Assembly: GCF_002159495.1 (NCBI RefSeq)
Contig: NZ_NFIT01000010.1
Span: 24,504 to 88,503, forward strand
Direction: 5' to 3'
Source of the DNA: Olsenella sp. An293
GTDB lineage: Bacteria > Actinomycetota > Coriobacteriia > Coriobacteriales > Atopobiaceae
DNA length: 64,000 nucleotides
How positions within the stretch are numbered: the first letter of the stretch is position 1; every line of letters starts with the position of its first letter. Both the position numbers and the translations under genes were made by a program. Below the pieces are notes generated by a model. It ran no database searches. It was not told where the DNA came from and saw only the letters and a program-made list of their open reading frames with translations. This document shows positions 15,851 through 24,825 of this stretch, piece after piece.

Positions 15851-18091
15851 ATGGCAAAGGTTACGCACGAGTTCGACCTCTACGGCAAGCACTACGTCCT
15901 CGAGACCGGCGAGCTTGCCAAGCAGGCCACCGGCGCCTGCCTCGTGAAGGCGGGCGACTCCACGGTCCTTCTCACCGCGGTGGTCTCCAAGGAGCGCAAG
16001 GACTACGACTTCTTCCCGCTCACGGTCGACTTCATCGAGAAGATGTACGCCGTGGGCCGCATCCCCGGCGGCTACCTCAAGCGCGAGGCGCGCCCGTCCG
16101 AGAAGGCCACCCTCACGGCCCGCATGATCGACCGCCCGCTGCGCCCGAGCTTCCCGGCCGGGTTCCGCAACGAGGTCCAGGTCGTGGCCACCACCCTCGT
16201 GGCCGACCAGATCAACCCCGTCGACACCATCTGCGTGATGGCCGCCTCCGCCGCCCTCACCGTCGGCGGCGTGCCCTTCGAGGGCCCGCTCGCCTGCGTG
16301 CGCATCGGCCGCGACCGCGACACCCACGAGTTCATCGTGAACCCCACCTACGAGGAGCGCGACAACTCCGACCTCGACCTCGAGCTCGGCGGCTCCTGCG
16401 ACTTCATCTCCATGCTCGAGGCCGGCGCCGAGGAGATCTCCGAGGAGGACATGCTCGCCGCCATGGCCTTTGGCCAGGAGGCCATCGCCGCCTTCTGCGA
16501 GGAGCAGAAGAAGTTCTTCGCCAAGGTCGAGGAGGCCAACGGCCCCATCGTCCCGCGCGAGTACATCCTCGACGAGCCCATCCCCGAGGTCCACGACCGC
16601 GTCTTCGCCCACTACGACGAGATGGAGGCCGCCCTCAAGGACGCCGACAAGCTCTCCCGCATCGGCAAGGTCGAGGCCCTCAAGGAGTCCATCAAGGCCG
16701 AGTTCACCGACGAGGAGCGCGCCGAGTGGAGCCGCGCCATCCCCGTGGAGCTCAAGGCCCTCGAGAAGCACGCGATGCGCCTGATGGTCGTCGAGACCGG
16801 CGAGCGCGTCGACGGCCGCACGCCCACCGAGGTGCGCCCGCTCATGGTCAAGGGCGACTACCTGCCCCGCGTCCACGGCTCCGGCCTCTTCCAGCGCGGC
16901 CAGACGCAGGTGCTCTCCATCTGCACCCTCGGCATGCTCAACGAGTGGCAGCGCCTCGACACCATCGAGCCCGTCGATGGCAAGCGCTACATGCACCACT
17001 ACAACTTCCCGCCGTTCTGCACCGGCGAGACCGGCCGCATGGGCAGCCCCAAGCGCCGCGAGATCGGCCACGGCAACCTCGCCGAGCGCGCCCTGCTCCC
17101 GGTGATCCCCTCCGAGGAGGAGTTCCCCTACACCATCCGCGTGGTCTCCGAGGTCATGGAGTCCAACGGCTCGTCCTCGATGGGCTCCACCTGCGGCTCT
17201 ACGCTCGCGCTCATGGACGCCGGCGTGCCCATCAAGCGCCCGGTCTCCGGCGTGGCCATGGGACTGATCCAGGAGGAGGGCAAGACCGTCGTCCTCACCG
17301 ACATCCAGGGCCTCGAGGACTTCCTCGGCGACATGGACTTCAAGGTGACCGGCACCACCAAGGGCATCACCGCCATGCAGATGGACAACAAGGCCACCGG
17401 CCTCACGCCCGAGATCCTGCGCTCCGCGCTCATGCAGGCGCACGAGGGCCGCATGTTCATCCTCGACGCCATGCTCGACGCGGTGCCCGGCGTGCGCGAG
17501 AACACCAAGGACTCCGCGCCCCAGATCATCTCCCTCACCATCCCCACGGACAAGATCCGCGACGTCATCGGCTCCGGCGGCAAGGTCATTCGCGGCATCC
17601 AGGAGGACACCGGCGCCACCATCGACATCCAGGAGGACGGCACCGTCTTCATCGCGGGCGTCGGCGGCGCGGGCGACGCGGCGGCCGAGCGCATCAAGGC
17701 CATCGTCAAGGTCCCCGAGGTCGGCGAGGAGTACACCGGCCGCGTCGTGGGCATCCAGCCCTTCGGCGCCTTCGTCGAGCTGCTGCCCGGCAAGGACGGC
17801 CTGCTCCACATCTCCCGCGTGGCGCAGGGTCGCGTGGACAAGGTCGAGGACGTCCTCAACATCGGCGACGAGGTCAAGGTCCGCGTCCTCGAGGTCGACG
17901 AGAAGGGCAAGATCAGCCTCGACCGCATCGACAAGCCCGAGGCCCCGGCCGGCTCCGGCCGCCCGCACGGCGAGAAGGACGGGGATGCCGGGCGTCCGCG
18001 CCGCGAGCACCGCGGCCCGCGCCGTCGTCCCGGCGACAAGGGCGAGGGCGGCGACGACCGTCCGCGTCCGCGCCGTCACCACGGGGCGTAG
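15851..18091 (+). CDS. pnp: Polyribonucleotide nucleotidyltransferase (PNPase)
   Basis: 746 residues: two RNase PH-like domains with an alpha-helical linker, a KH domain (IPTDKIRDVIGSGGKVIRG) and an S1 domain (GRVVGIQPFGAFVELLPG). The tail after about residue 690 is rich in Arg, Gly and His, probably an RNA-binding extension. The enzyme degrades RNA 3' to 5' using phosphate. With rnj directly downstream and rny further on, the region holds the main RNA-decay nucleases. Start ATG at 15851 follows GGGAAAAG. Confidence 0.96.
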   Translation: MAKVTHEFDLYGKHYVLETGELAKQATGACLVKAGDSTVLLTAVVSKERKDYDFFPLTVDFIEKMYAVGRIPGGYLKREARPSEKATLTARMIDRPLRPSFPAGFRNEVQVVATTLVADQINPVDTICVMAASAALTVGGVPFEGPLACVRIGRDRDTHEFIVNPTYEERDNSDLDLELGGSCDFISMLEAGAEEISEEDMLAAMAFGQEAIAAFCEEQKKFFAKVEEANGPIVPREYILDEPIPEVHDRVFAHYDEMEAALKDADKLSRIGKVEALKESIKAEFTDEERAEWSRAIPVELKALEKHAMRLMVVETGERVDGRTPTEVRPLMVKGDYLPRVHGSGLFQRGQTQVLSICTLGMLNEWQRLDTIEPVDGKRYMHHYNFPPFCTGETGRMGSPKRREIGHGNLAERALLPVIPSEEEFPYTIRVVSEVMESNGSSSMGSTCGSTLALMDAGVPIKRPVSGVAMGLIQEEGKTVVLTDIQGLEDFLGDMDFKVTGTTKGITAMQMDNKATGLTPEILRSALMQAHEGRMFILDAMLDAVPGVRENTKDSAPQIISLTIPTDKIRDVIGSGGKVIRGIQEDTGATIDIQEDGTVFIAGVGGAGDAAAERIKAIVKVPEVGEEYTGRVVGIQPFGAFVELLPGKDGLLHISRVAQGRVDKVEDVLNIGDEVKVRVLEVDEKGKISLDRIDKPEAPAGSGRPHGEKDGDAGRPRREHRGPRRRPGDKGEGGDDRPRPRRHHGA

Positions 18092-18121
18092 GGCTTCAGG
18101 CTCCATACTCTGACGCAGCTC

Positions 18122-18191
18122 GGGCCGCCCCCGGCGCTCCCCCAGGAAGTGCACTTCGGGGAACTTCCTTTCGGAGCGCCGGGGGCGGCCC
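18122..18191. repeat. 19-bp perfect inverted repeat after pnp
   Basis: Arms 18122-18140 (GGGCCGCCCCCGGCGCTCC) and 18173-18191 are exact complements. The 32-nt interior has its own small palindrome GAAGTGCACTTC. It lies 30 bases after the pnp stop, without a T-run, and could stabilise the pnp 3' end or terminate transcription. Confidence 0.75.
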
Positions 18192-18245
18192 CGTCTGTCG
18201 GCGAGGCCTTCGAACTGGTTGTTTTGCTTGGCGGCTCTTCTGGGC

Positions 18246-18273
18246 GCGGACCCAAATCCGGATTTGGGTCCGC
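18246..18273. repeat. 28-bp perfect palindrome between pnp and rnj
   Basis: The palindrome is centred on TCCGGA with half-site GCGGACCCAAATCC. It may bind a regulator of rnj or form a cruciform or terminator. Downstream, GTTCTTCTC (18344-18352) is followed after GGG by TAGAAT (18356-18361), a possible -10 for rnj. The rest of the 350-bp gap shows no gene. Confidence 0.7.
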
Positions 18274-18441
18274 CGCCGCGCCACCACCGCGCCCCCGTCC
18301 CGCCCGCGTCCCGTGAAGCCATCGTGGAACATCCGGACGGCGCGTTCTTCTCGGGTAGAATCAATCCGTATGCGAATTGGAGCGACCCTCGGGGTCGTCT
18401 GATATACCTGACCAAACGCGCGCGAAAGGAACCACTCGGGA

Positions 18442-20106
18442 ATGCCAAAGAAGGACATAGCGCTCAAGATCATCCCCCTCGGAGGCCTCGACGGCATCGG
18501 CAAGAACATGACCGCCTTCGAGTACGGCGACGACATGGTCCTCGTTGACGCGGGCCTGATGTTCCCCGACGAGGGACAGCCCGGCATCGACCTCATCCTG
18601 CCCGACTACACCTACGTCCTGGAGAACGAGGAGAAGCTCCGCGGCATCATCATCACGCACGGCCACGAGGACCACACCGGCGCCCTGCCGTACCTGCTGG
18701 CCGACCTCACCCGCAAGGTGCCCATCTACTCGAGCAAGCTCACGCTTGGCTTCATCCAGGGCAAGCTTGCCGAGCACAACATCCGCTCGCCCAAGTTCCG
18801 CGAGGTGAGCGACGGCTCCACGATCACGCTCGGCGCCTTCACCATCACGTTCTTCTCGATGACGCACTCCATCCCGGCGGCTTTTGGCGTGTTCATGTCC
18901 ACGCCGGCGGGCACCGTCATGCACACCGGCGACTTCAAGTTCGACCAGACGCCCATCGACGGCCAGCGCCCCAACTACCAGGCCATCAACAAGTTCGGCG
19001 CCTCGGGCGTGGACCTTCTGCTCTCCGACTCCACCAACGCCTGCCGCCCGGGCTTCACGCCGTCCGAGGCCGCGGTGGGCCGCGACCTGCGCCACGTCAT
19101 CAAGAACGCCCCGGGCCGCGTCTTCGTGGCGGCGTTCTCGAGCCACATCCACCGCCTCCAGCAGATCTGCGACGCCTCCGTGGCCGTGGGCCGCAAGGTC
19201 GTCGTGACCGGCCGCTCCATGGTGACCAACACCAAGGTCGCCCGCGAGCTCGGCTACCTCAAGATCGACGAGGAGAACATCATCGACGCCTACGACGTCG
19301 ACCGCATCCCGGACGAGAAGATCGTGGTGCTGTGCACCGGCAGCCAGGGCGAGCCGCTCTCGGCGCTTGCGCGCATGGCCAACGGCGAGCACAAGTCGCT
19401 CTCCATCCACAACACCGACACGGTGATCATCTCGGCCACGCCCATCCCCGGCAACGAGAAGAGCGTCCAGGCGATCGTCAACTCGCTCTCCAAGGTCGGC
19501 TGCGAGATCTACGACAAGAGCAAGGGTCTCGTCCACGTCTCCGGCCACGCGAGCGCCGAGGAGCTCAAGCTCATGCTCGCCATGGCCAAGCCGCGCTACT
19601 TCATGCCCGTGCACGGCGAGGCCCAGCACCTGCGCGCCCACGCCGAGCTCGGCGTGCAGATGGGCGTGCCCGCGAGCCACGTCTTTGTCCTGGACAACGG
19701 CGACTCGCTCGAGATGGTCAAGCACAAGGTCCGCCGCGGGCGCGCCGTCGAGTCCGGCGTGGTCTACGTCGACGGCGGCACCGTCACCGAGGCCAACCCC
19801 GTGGTCCTGCGCGACCGCCAGAAGCTCGCCCAGGACGGCGTGGTCACCTGCACCGTCATCATCTCCAAGCGCCGCGGCGCGGTCGAGGCCGTCGAGGTCT
19901 CCACGCGCGGCGTGGCCACCTCCACCGACGACGTGCTCCTGAGCGAGGCGCAGGAGCTCGTGCGCACGCAGGTGGCCAAGCTCACCTCCTCCGGCGGCGT
20001 CAACATCGACGCGCTGCGCCGCGGCGTGCGCAACGCGCTCTCCAACCAGCTCTGGAACAGGACGCACACGCGGCCGATGATCATCCCGGTCGTGATGGAG
20101 GTCTAG
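18442..20106 (+). CDS. rnj: Ribonuclease J
   Basis: 554 residues of the metallo-beta-lactamase/beta-CASP family. The metal motif THGHEDHTGALPYL, the beta-CASP region (SHIHRLQQI, GRSMVTN, CTGSQGEPLSAL) and the HVSGHAS ... MPVHGE motif are all present. RNase J combines endonuclease and 5'-3' exonuclease activity in mRNA decay and rRNA maturation. The start ATG follows GGAACCACTCGGGA. Only one RNase J is visible. Confidence 0.94.
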   Translation: MPKKDIALKIIPLGGLDGIGKNMTAFEYGDDMVLVDAGLMFPDEGQPGIDLILPDYTYVLENEEKLRGIIITHGHEDHTGALPYLLADLTRKVPIYSSKLTLGFIQGKLAEHNIRSPKFREVSDGSTITLGAFTITFFSMTHSIPAAFGVFMSTPAGTVMHTGDFKFDQTPIDGQRPNYQAINKFGASGVDLLLSDSTNACRPGFTPSEAAVGRDLRHVIKNAPGRVFVAAFSSHIHRLQQICDASVAVGRKVVVTGRSMVTNTKVARELGYLKIDEENIIDAYDVDRIPDEKIVVLCTGSQGEPLSALARMANGEHKSLSIHNTDTVIISATPIPGNEKSVQAIVNSLSKVGCEIYDKSKGLVHVSGHASAEELKLMLAMAKPRYFMPVHGEAQHLRAHAELGVQMGVPASHVFVLDNGDSLEMVKHKVRRGRAVESGVVYVDGGTVTEANPVVLRDRQKLAQDGVVTCTVIISKRRGAVEAVEVSTRGVATSTDDVLLSEAQELVRTQVAKLTSSGGVNIDALRRGVRNALSNQLWNRTHTRPMIIPVVMEV

Positions 20107-20110
20107 GCAG

Positions 20111-22633
20111 ATGCCCGCAAAACGCAGCACAAACGCAGCCAAGGGGCGCTCCGGCGCCAAGCGGCCCGCCCGCGCGCAGTCCCGCGCGTCCGGCGGCGCC
20201 GTGGCTCTCGGCAACGCCCAGTCCGACATCCTCGGCGTGGTCCTGGCGGTGGTGGCCGTGGCGATGCTCGTCGCCGTGGTCGTGCCGTCCTCGGCCGTGG
20301 TCACGAGCGCGGTCCACGACTTCCTCGCGCTCTCCTTCGGCGCGGGCGCGCTGCTCGTGCCGGTGGCGCTCTTCGCCTTCGCGATGACCTTCTTCGTGGG
20401 CGGCGACCGCCCGGTCTCCGGCCGCATCGCGGCGGGGCTCGCGCTCGTCCTTCTCGCCGTCCTCGCCATGCTCTCGCTCAACTGCCCCGGCGCCGCCGAG
20501 GACCCGGGCACGGTCCTGCAGCCCGAGCCGGCCGAGCTCGCGGGCGGCTACGTGGGCGGCGCGATCGCCTACGCCCTGCTCGCCCTGCTCGGCCCCGTGG
20601 TGGGCAACGTCGTGCTCGTGGGGTGCGTCCTCGCGGGCGTCGTGGTGTGCGGCTTTTCCATCTCGGGGCTCGTCACCTCGGCGCGCGAGCGCGCCCGCGC
20701 CCTGGCCGACGACCACCGCGCCCGCGTCGAGGAGCGCCGCGCCCAGGCGATCATCGACGCCGCCGCGGACGAGTCGTTCGTCCCCGGCGCCGCCCAGGGG
20801 CCGCAGGCGTCGCTGTTCGACGAGACGGGCGAGGGCACCACGTCGTTCATCGGCGACCGTAAGACCACCGTGCTCAAGCGCAGTCGCGCCAAGCTGCTCT
20901 CCGACGACGTTCAGGAGCCTGCGACCACGCTGCTCGACCGCGCCCCGCGCCCCGCGCCGCTCTTTGCCGACGATGCCCCGGCGCCCTCCGAGGCCCACGG
21001 CGAGGTCCCCTCGTTCCTGCGCCCCGAGAGGCGCGCCGGCAAGCGCGCCAAGGGCGCCAAGGCCGAGAAGAACGCCAAGGCCGCCAAGGCCGAGAAGGGC
21101 GAGAAGGCCGCCAAGGCCGCGCCCGCCCCGCAGACCATCACCCGGCCCGGCGACGGTGACGAGTCCTACAAGCTCCCGCCGCTCTCCATCCTGCGCAAGA
21201 ACGACCAGTTCGACGGCACCTTCGCCAACGACGAGGAGCTCGCAGCCACGGCGGCCAAGCTCCAGGGCACCCTCGAGGAGTTTGGCCTGAGCTCGCGCGT
21301 CGAGGGCTGGATCGCCGGCCCCTCGGTCACCACGTTCAAGATCTCGATGGGCGAGGGCGAGCGCGTCAACAAGATCGTCAACCTCGAGGACGACATCGCG
21401 CTGTCGCTCGCGGCCAAGTCCGTGCGCATCTTCGCGCCCATCCCGGGGACCTCCCTGGTGGGCATCGAGATCCCCAACGACAAGCCCCAGCCGGTCTATC
21501 TCTCCGACGTGCTTCCTTTCGCCAAGGGCGGCCCGCTCGACTGCGCCTTTGGCCGCGACTCCGAGGGCAAGCCGATCGTGGTCGACCTCGCGGGGCTGCC
21601 GCACCTGCTCGTCGCCGGCACCACGGGCTCGGGCAAGTCGGTCCTGCTCAACGCCATCATCATGTCCATGCTCATGCGCGCCACCCCCGAGCAGGTGCGC
21701 CTGATCATGGTCGACCCCAAGCGCGTCGAGTTCACGGGCTACGCGGGCCTGCCGCACCTCTACGTTCCCGTGGTCACCGAGCCGCGCCAGGCGGCGAGCG
21801 CGCTTCAGTGGGGCGTGACCGAGATGGAGCGGCGCCTCAAGGTCTTCGAGCACTACAAGGTCCGCGACATCAAGACCTACAACGGCAACGTCGACGGGGG
21901 CAAGTATGACGAGATGGAGAACCCCCCGAAGCACATGCCCTACTTCGTCATCGTGATCGACGAGCTCGCCGACCTCATGATGGTCGCCGGCAAGGACGTG
22001 GAGTCCTCGATCGTGCGCATCGCGCAGCTGGGCCGCGCCGCCGGAATCCACCTGATCGTGGCCACCCAGCGTCCCTCGGCAGACGTCGTGACCGGCCTTA
22101 TCCGCGCCAACATCGACAACCGCGTGGCGCTCTCCGTCGACAACTCCATCAACTCGCGCATCATCCTCGACCAGAAGGGCGCCGAGCAGCTCCTCGGCAG
22201 GGGAGACATGCTCGTCAAGCTCCGCGGCAAGAAGCCGCGGCGCGCCCAGGGCTGCTGGGTCTCCGACGAGGAGATCGAGCAGACCGTCGAGTTCGTGCGC
22301 ACCCAGGTCACGGCCGACTACCATGAGGACATCCTGACCGCGGTGGTCCCCAACGCCCCGGGCGCCCCCGGCGATCCGGGCGCGGCCAAGGACGACGACC
22401 CGCTCGTGTGGGAAGCGGCGCGCATCGTCGTGGAGTCGCAGCTCGGCTCCACCTCGAGCCTGCAGCGCGCGCTCTCCGTGGGCTACGCCCGCGCGGGCAG
22501 GATCATGGACATGCTCGAGGCCAAGGGCGTCGTGGGGCCGGCCAACGGCTCCAAGCCGCGCGAGGTCCTTCTCGACAAGGACGGTCTGGAGGACCTGAAG
22601 GTGCAGGAAGCCGCGTATCGGGAGGTTGAGTGA
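20111..22633 (+). CDS. ftsK: DNA translocase FtsK/SpoIIIE
   Basis: 840 residues, starting four bases after the rnj stop. The N-terminal part (about 35-190) has four hydrophobic segments; a charged Lys/Ala-rich linker follows (about 290-345, repeated KAAKAEK). The motor has Walker A TTGSGKS (near 505) and Walker B VIVIDELADLM (near 614), and the C-terminal gamma winged helix (GSTSSLQRALSVGYARAGRI) recognises orienting DNA sequences. It pumps chromosomal DNA at the division septum. Confidence 0.95.
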   Translation: MPAKRSTNAAKGRSGAKRPARAQSRASGGAVALGNAQSDILGVVLAVVAVAMLVAVVVPSSAVVTSAVHDFLALSFGAGALLVPVALFAFAMTFFVGGDRPVSGRIAAGLALVLLAVLAMLSLNCPGAAEDPGTVLQPEPAELAGGYVGGAIAYALLALLGPVVGNVVLVGCVLAGVVVCGFSISGLVTSARERARALADDHRARVEERRAQAIIDAAADESFVPGAAQGPQASLFDETGEGTTSFIGDRKTTVLKRSRAKLLSDDVQEPATTLLDRAPRPAPLFADDAPAPSEAHGEVPSFLRPERRAGKRAKGAKAEKNAKAAKAEKGEKAAKAAPAPQTITRPGDGDESYKLPPLSILRKNDQFDGTFANDEELAATAAKLQGTLEEFGLSSRVEGWIAGPSVTTFKISMGEGERVNKIVNLEDDIALSLAAKSVRIFAPIPGTSLVGIEIPNDKPQPVYLSDVLPFAKGGPLDCAFGRDSEGKPIVVDLAGLPHLLVAGTTGSGKSVLLNAIIMSMLMRATPEQVRLIMVDPKRVEFTGYAGLPHLYVPVVTEPRQAASALQWGVTEMERRLKVFEHYKVRDIKTYNGNVDGGKYDEMENPPKHMPYFVIVIDELADLMMVAGKDVESSIVRIAQLGRAAGIHLIVATQRPSADVVTGLIRANIDNRVALSVDNSINSRIILDQKGAEQLLGRGDMLVKLRGKKPRRAQGCWVSDEEIEQTVEFVRTQVTADYHEDILTAVVPNAPGAPGDPGAAKDDDPLVWEAARIVVESQLGSTSSLQRALSVGYARAGRIMDMLEAKGVVGPANGSKPREVLLDKDGLEDLKVQEAAYREVE

Positions 22634-22634
22634 C

Positions 22635-24290
22635 ATGGCACGTCCGCGTTTCAGCGAGGCGCTCGTGACGCGCAGGCACGAGCTCGGCCTCTCCATCTCC
22701 CAGGCGTCCAAGATCTTGAAGCTGCGCGAGGACGTGCTCATCGCCTTCGAGGAGGGCGACTACGACCACCTGCCCCAGAGCGGCTACGCCCAGGGCATGC
22801 TCTCGAGCTACGCCCGCTACCTCGGCCTCAACGCCCGCGAGATCGTGGACCTCTTCCAGGAGGACCTCTACGTCCACCGCACCGGCACGGCGTCGCACGA
22901 GCTCAGGCGCCGCACGCGCGACACGCAGGCCGGGCGCGGCGTCTCGGGCTACGACCTCGTCAACGAGGTGGGCTCGCGGCCCAAGGCCTACGTCGAGTAC
23001 CGCCCGCTGCTCCCGACCTCGGGCGGCCCCGCGGGCGACATGGGCTACTTCGCCACCACGGCGCCGGTGCGCTCGCGCTCCTCGGTGCCGCTCGTGGGCA
23101 TGGGGGCCGCGGCGCCGGGCACCCGCTCGTCGTACTCGTCCTCCCGCGAAAGCGAGCTCGCGTGGACGCGCGAGGGCGAGCGCCGTCGTCCCTACAACAG
23201 CGCCGGCGAGCGGGACCGCGGGCCGCAGGGCCCCTCGCGCCGCCGCGCCGTCGAGCGCAGGCGCCGCCCCGACGACCAGGCCGGCCGCCTGATCAGCGAG
23301 GGCCAGCGCTCCCCGGAGCGCGCCTACGACGGGCGCTCCCAGGTGCGCTCGAACCGGCTCTACCGCCGCGACGACGTGAGCACGCGCCGCGTGAGCCCGA
23401 GCGAGTACGTCGACGACCTGCGCTACGACGACCGCGCCAACCCCTACGCGCCGGCCTCGACCATCTCGGGCCGCCGCTCCTCTCGAAACATCGCCCAGGT
23501 GGAGCGCCCCAACGTCCGCAGGCGCTCCGCGGGTCCCCAGCGCCAGGTCCGCGGCGTCCGCCCGCCCACGCGCGGGGGCGCCCTCGGCGCCGTCGAGGGG
23601 TTCTTCTCGGACCCGCGCCGCGCGCTGTTCGCGATCGTGATCGTTGCCACCGCGCTGATCACCGCCATCTTGATCTTCTCCGTGGGCTCGTGCGTGCGCG
23701 GCGGCCAGGAGACGACGGGCGGCCAGACCGTCGAGGTGAGCAACGCCACGCAGGGTGACGCCGCAGACGACGCGACCACGCCTGCGGGCGATGCGACGGC
23801 AGGCGACGGCGCCGACGACGCCTCCGGTGACGACGCCGCGGGCGACGAGACGCCCGACGGCGAGGCGACGGACGGCGAGACCGAAGGCGAGGCGACGGAC
23901 GGCGAGACCGACGGCGAGGACCCCGCCGACCCCTCCGCGGACGCGGAGCCCGAGGAGACGGTCGTGAGCGTGGAGCTCGCGAGCGGCGGCTACTCCTGGC
24001 TCGAGATCGTCTGCGACGGCGAGAGCGTCGTCGCCGACGGCATGACCGGGCCGTGGTCCCAGGAGTTCACGGTCTATGACTCGATCACGGTCCAGGTGGG
24101 CGACCCCTCCGTGGTCAAGGTCACCAAGAACGGCGAGCGCGTCGACTTCACGTCCTCCGCCGGCGGCGTCGAGAGCGTGACGATCAAGGGGACCCCGCGT
24201 CCCGAGGGCGCGGAGGACGGGGAGGGCGCCGGCACCGGCGCCGACGCGTCGGCCGACCCCGCCGGGCAGACAGGGACGGACGGCCTCTAG
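22635..24290 (+). CDS. RodZ-like helix-turn-helix membrane protein (DUF4115)
   Basis: 551 residues. An N-terminal helix-turn-helix of the RodZ type (ISQASKILKLREDVL ... GYAQGMLSSYARYLGL) is followed by a long Arg-rich cytoplasmic stretch (about 100-320). Next come one membrane helix (FAIVIVATALITAILIFSV), an acidic Asp/Glu/Thr repeat region, and a C-terminal beta domain (SVELASGGYSWLEIVCDGESV) matching DUF4115. RodZ couples MreB to wall synthesis in rods; the very long basic segment is unusual. ATG at 22635 is one base after the ftsK stop, with GGGAGGTTGAG upstream. Confidence 0.82.
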   Translation: MARPRFSEALVTRRHELGLSISQASKILKLREDVLIAFEEGDYDHLPQSGYAQGMLSSYARYLGLNAREIVDLFQEDLYVHRTGTASHELRRRTRDTQAGRGVSGYDLVNEVGSRPKAYVEYRPLLPTSGGPAGDMGYFATTAPVRSRSSVPLVGMGAAAPGTRSSYSSSRESELAWTREGERRRPYNSAGERDRGPQGPSRRRAVERRRRPDDQAGRLISEGQRSPERAYDGRSQVRSNRLYRRDDVSTRRVSPSEYVDDLRYDDRANPYAPASTISGRRSSRNIAQVERPNVRRRSAGPQRQVRGVRPPTRGGALGAVEGFFSDPRRALFAIVIVATALITAILIFSVGSCVRGGQETTGGQTVEVSNATQGDAADDATTPAGDATAGDGADDASGDDAAGDETPDGEATDGETEGEATDGETDGEDPADPSADAEPEETVVSVELASGGYSWLEIVCDGESVVADGMTGPWSQEFTVYDSITVQVGDPSVVKVTKNGERVDFTSSAGGVESVTIKGTPRPEGAEDGEGAGTGADASADPAGQTGTDGL

Positions 24291-24313
24291 GCCGCCCGCG
24301 AAAGGAGTTTCAC

Positions 24314-24811
24314 ATGGCCAAGGAATCCAGCTTCGACGTGGTGTCCGTCGTCGACATGCAGGAGGTCGACAACGCCTGCCAGCAGGCGGCGCGCGAGCTC
24401 ACCCAGCGCTACGACCTCAAGGGCACCGGCGCCACCCTTGAGCTCTCCAAGAAGGAGGGCGTCCTCAAGATCTCTGCGCCCTCCGAGTTCGTGGCCTCCC
24501 AGGTGCGCGACATCCTGGGGTCCAAGCTCGTGAAGCGCGGCGTCGACCTCACGGCGGTGCGCTGGTCCGACCCCATCGCCGCCTCGGGCATGAGCGTGCG
24601 TCAGAGCGGCACCGTGGTCCAGGGCATCGACCAGGACACGGCCAAGAAGATCGCCAAGGACATCCGCGACCTCAAGCTCAAGGCCAAGGCCACCGTCGAG
24701 GGCGACAAGCTCCGCGTGAGCTCGGCCTCCAAGGACGTCCTGCAGTCCGTCATCTCCGCGCTCAGGGACCGCGACTACGGCCAGCCCCTGCAGTTCGTCA
24801 ACTATCGCTAG
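24314..24811 (+). CDS. YajQ family nucleotide-binding protein
   Basis: 165 residues, complete match to the YajQ pattern: SFDVVSVVDMQEVDNA, RYDLKGTGA and VRQSGTVVQGIDQDTAKKI. Some family members bind cyclic di-GMP and alter transcription; others bind tRNA or nucleotides. No c-di-GMP enzyme is seen here. ATG at 24314 after AAAGGAG. Confidence 0.9.
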   Translation: MAKESSFDVVSVVDMQEVDNACQQAARELTQRYDLKGTGATLELSKKEGVLKISAPSEFVASQVRDILGSKLVKRGVDLTAVRWSDPIAASGMSVRQSGTVVQGIDQDTAKKIAKDIRDLKLKAKATVEGDKLRVSSASKDVLQSVISALRDRDYGQPLQFVNYR

Positions 24812-24825
24812 CAAAGGGGGATGCC

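Noticed and set aside
15146..18448. 1100-codon open frame on the minus strand over rpsO-pnp
   Set aside because: It is the mirror of the highly biased pnp codons, low in complexity (Leu, Ala, Gly, His, Val, Asp runs) and crosses the rpsO terminator; pnp is certain.
20081..22741. 886-codon open frame opposite ftsK
   Set aside because: Shadow of GC-rich ftsK codons, with no ribosome site and no recognisable domain.
23755..23967. GACGGCGAG-type repeats considered as a regulatory repeat
   Set aside because: They encode the acidic Asp/Glu/Gly linker of the RodZ-like protein.
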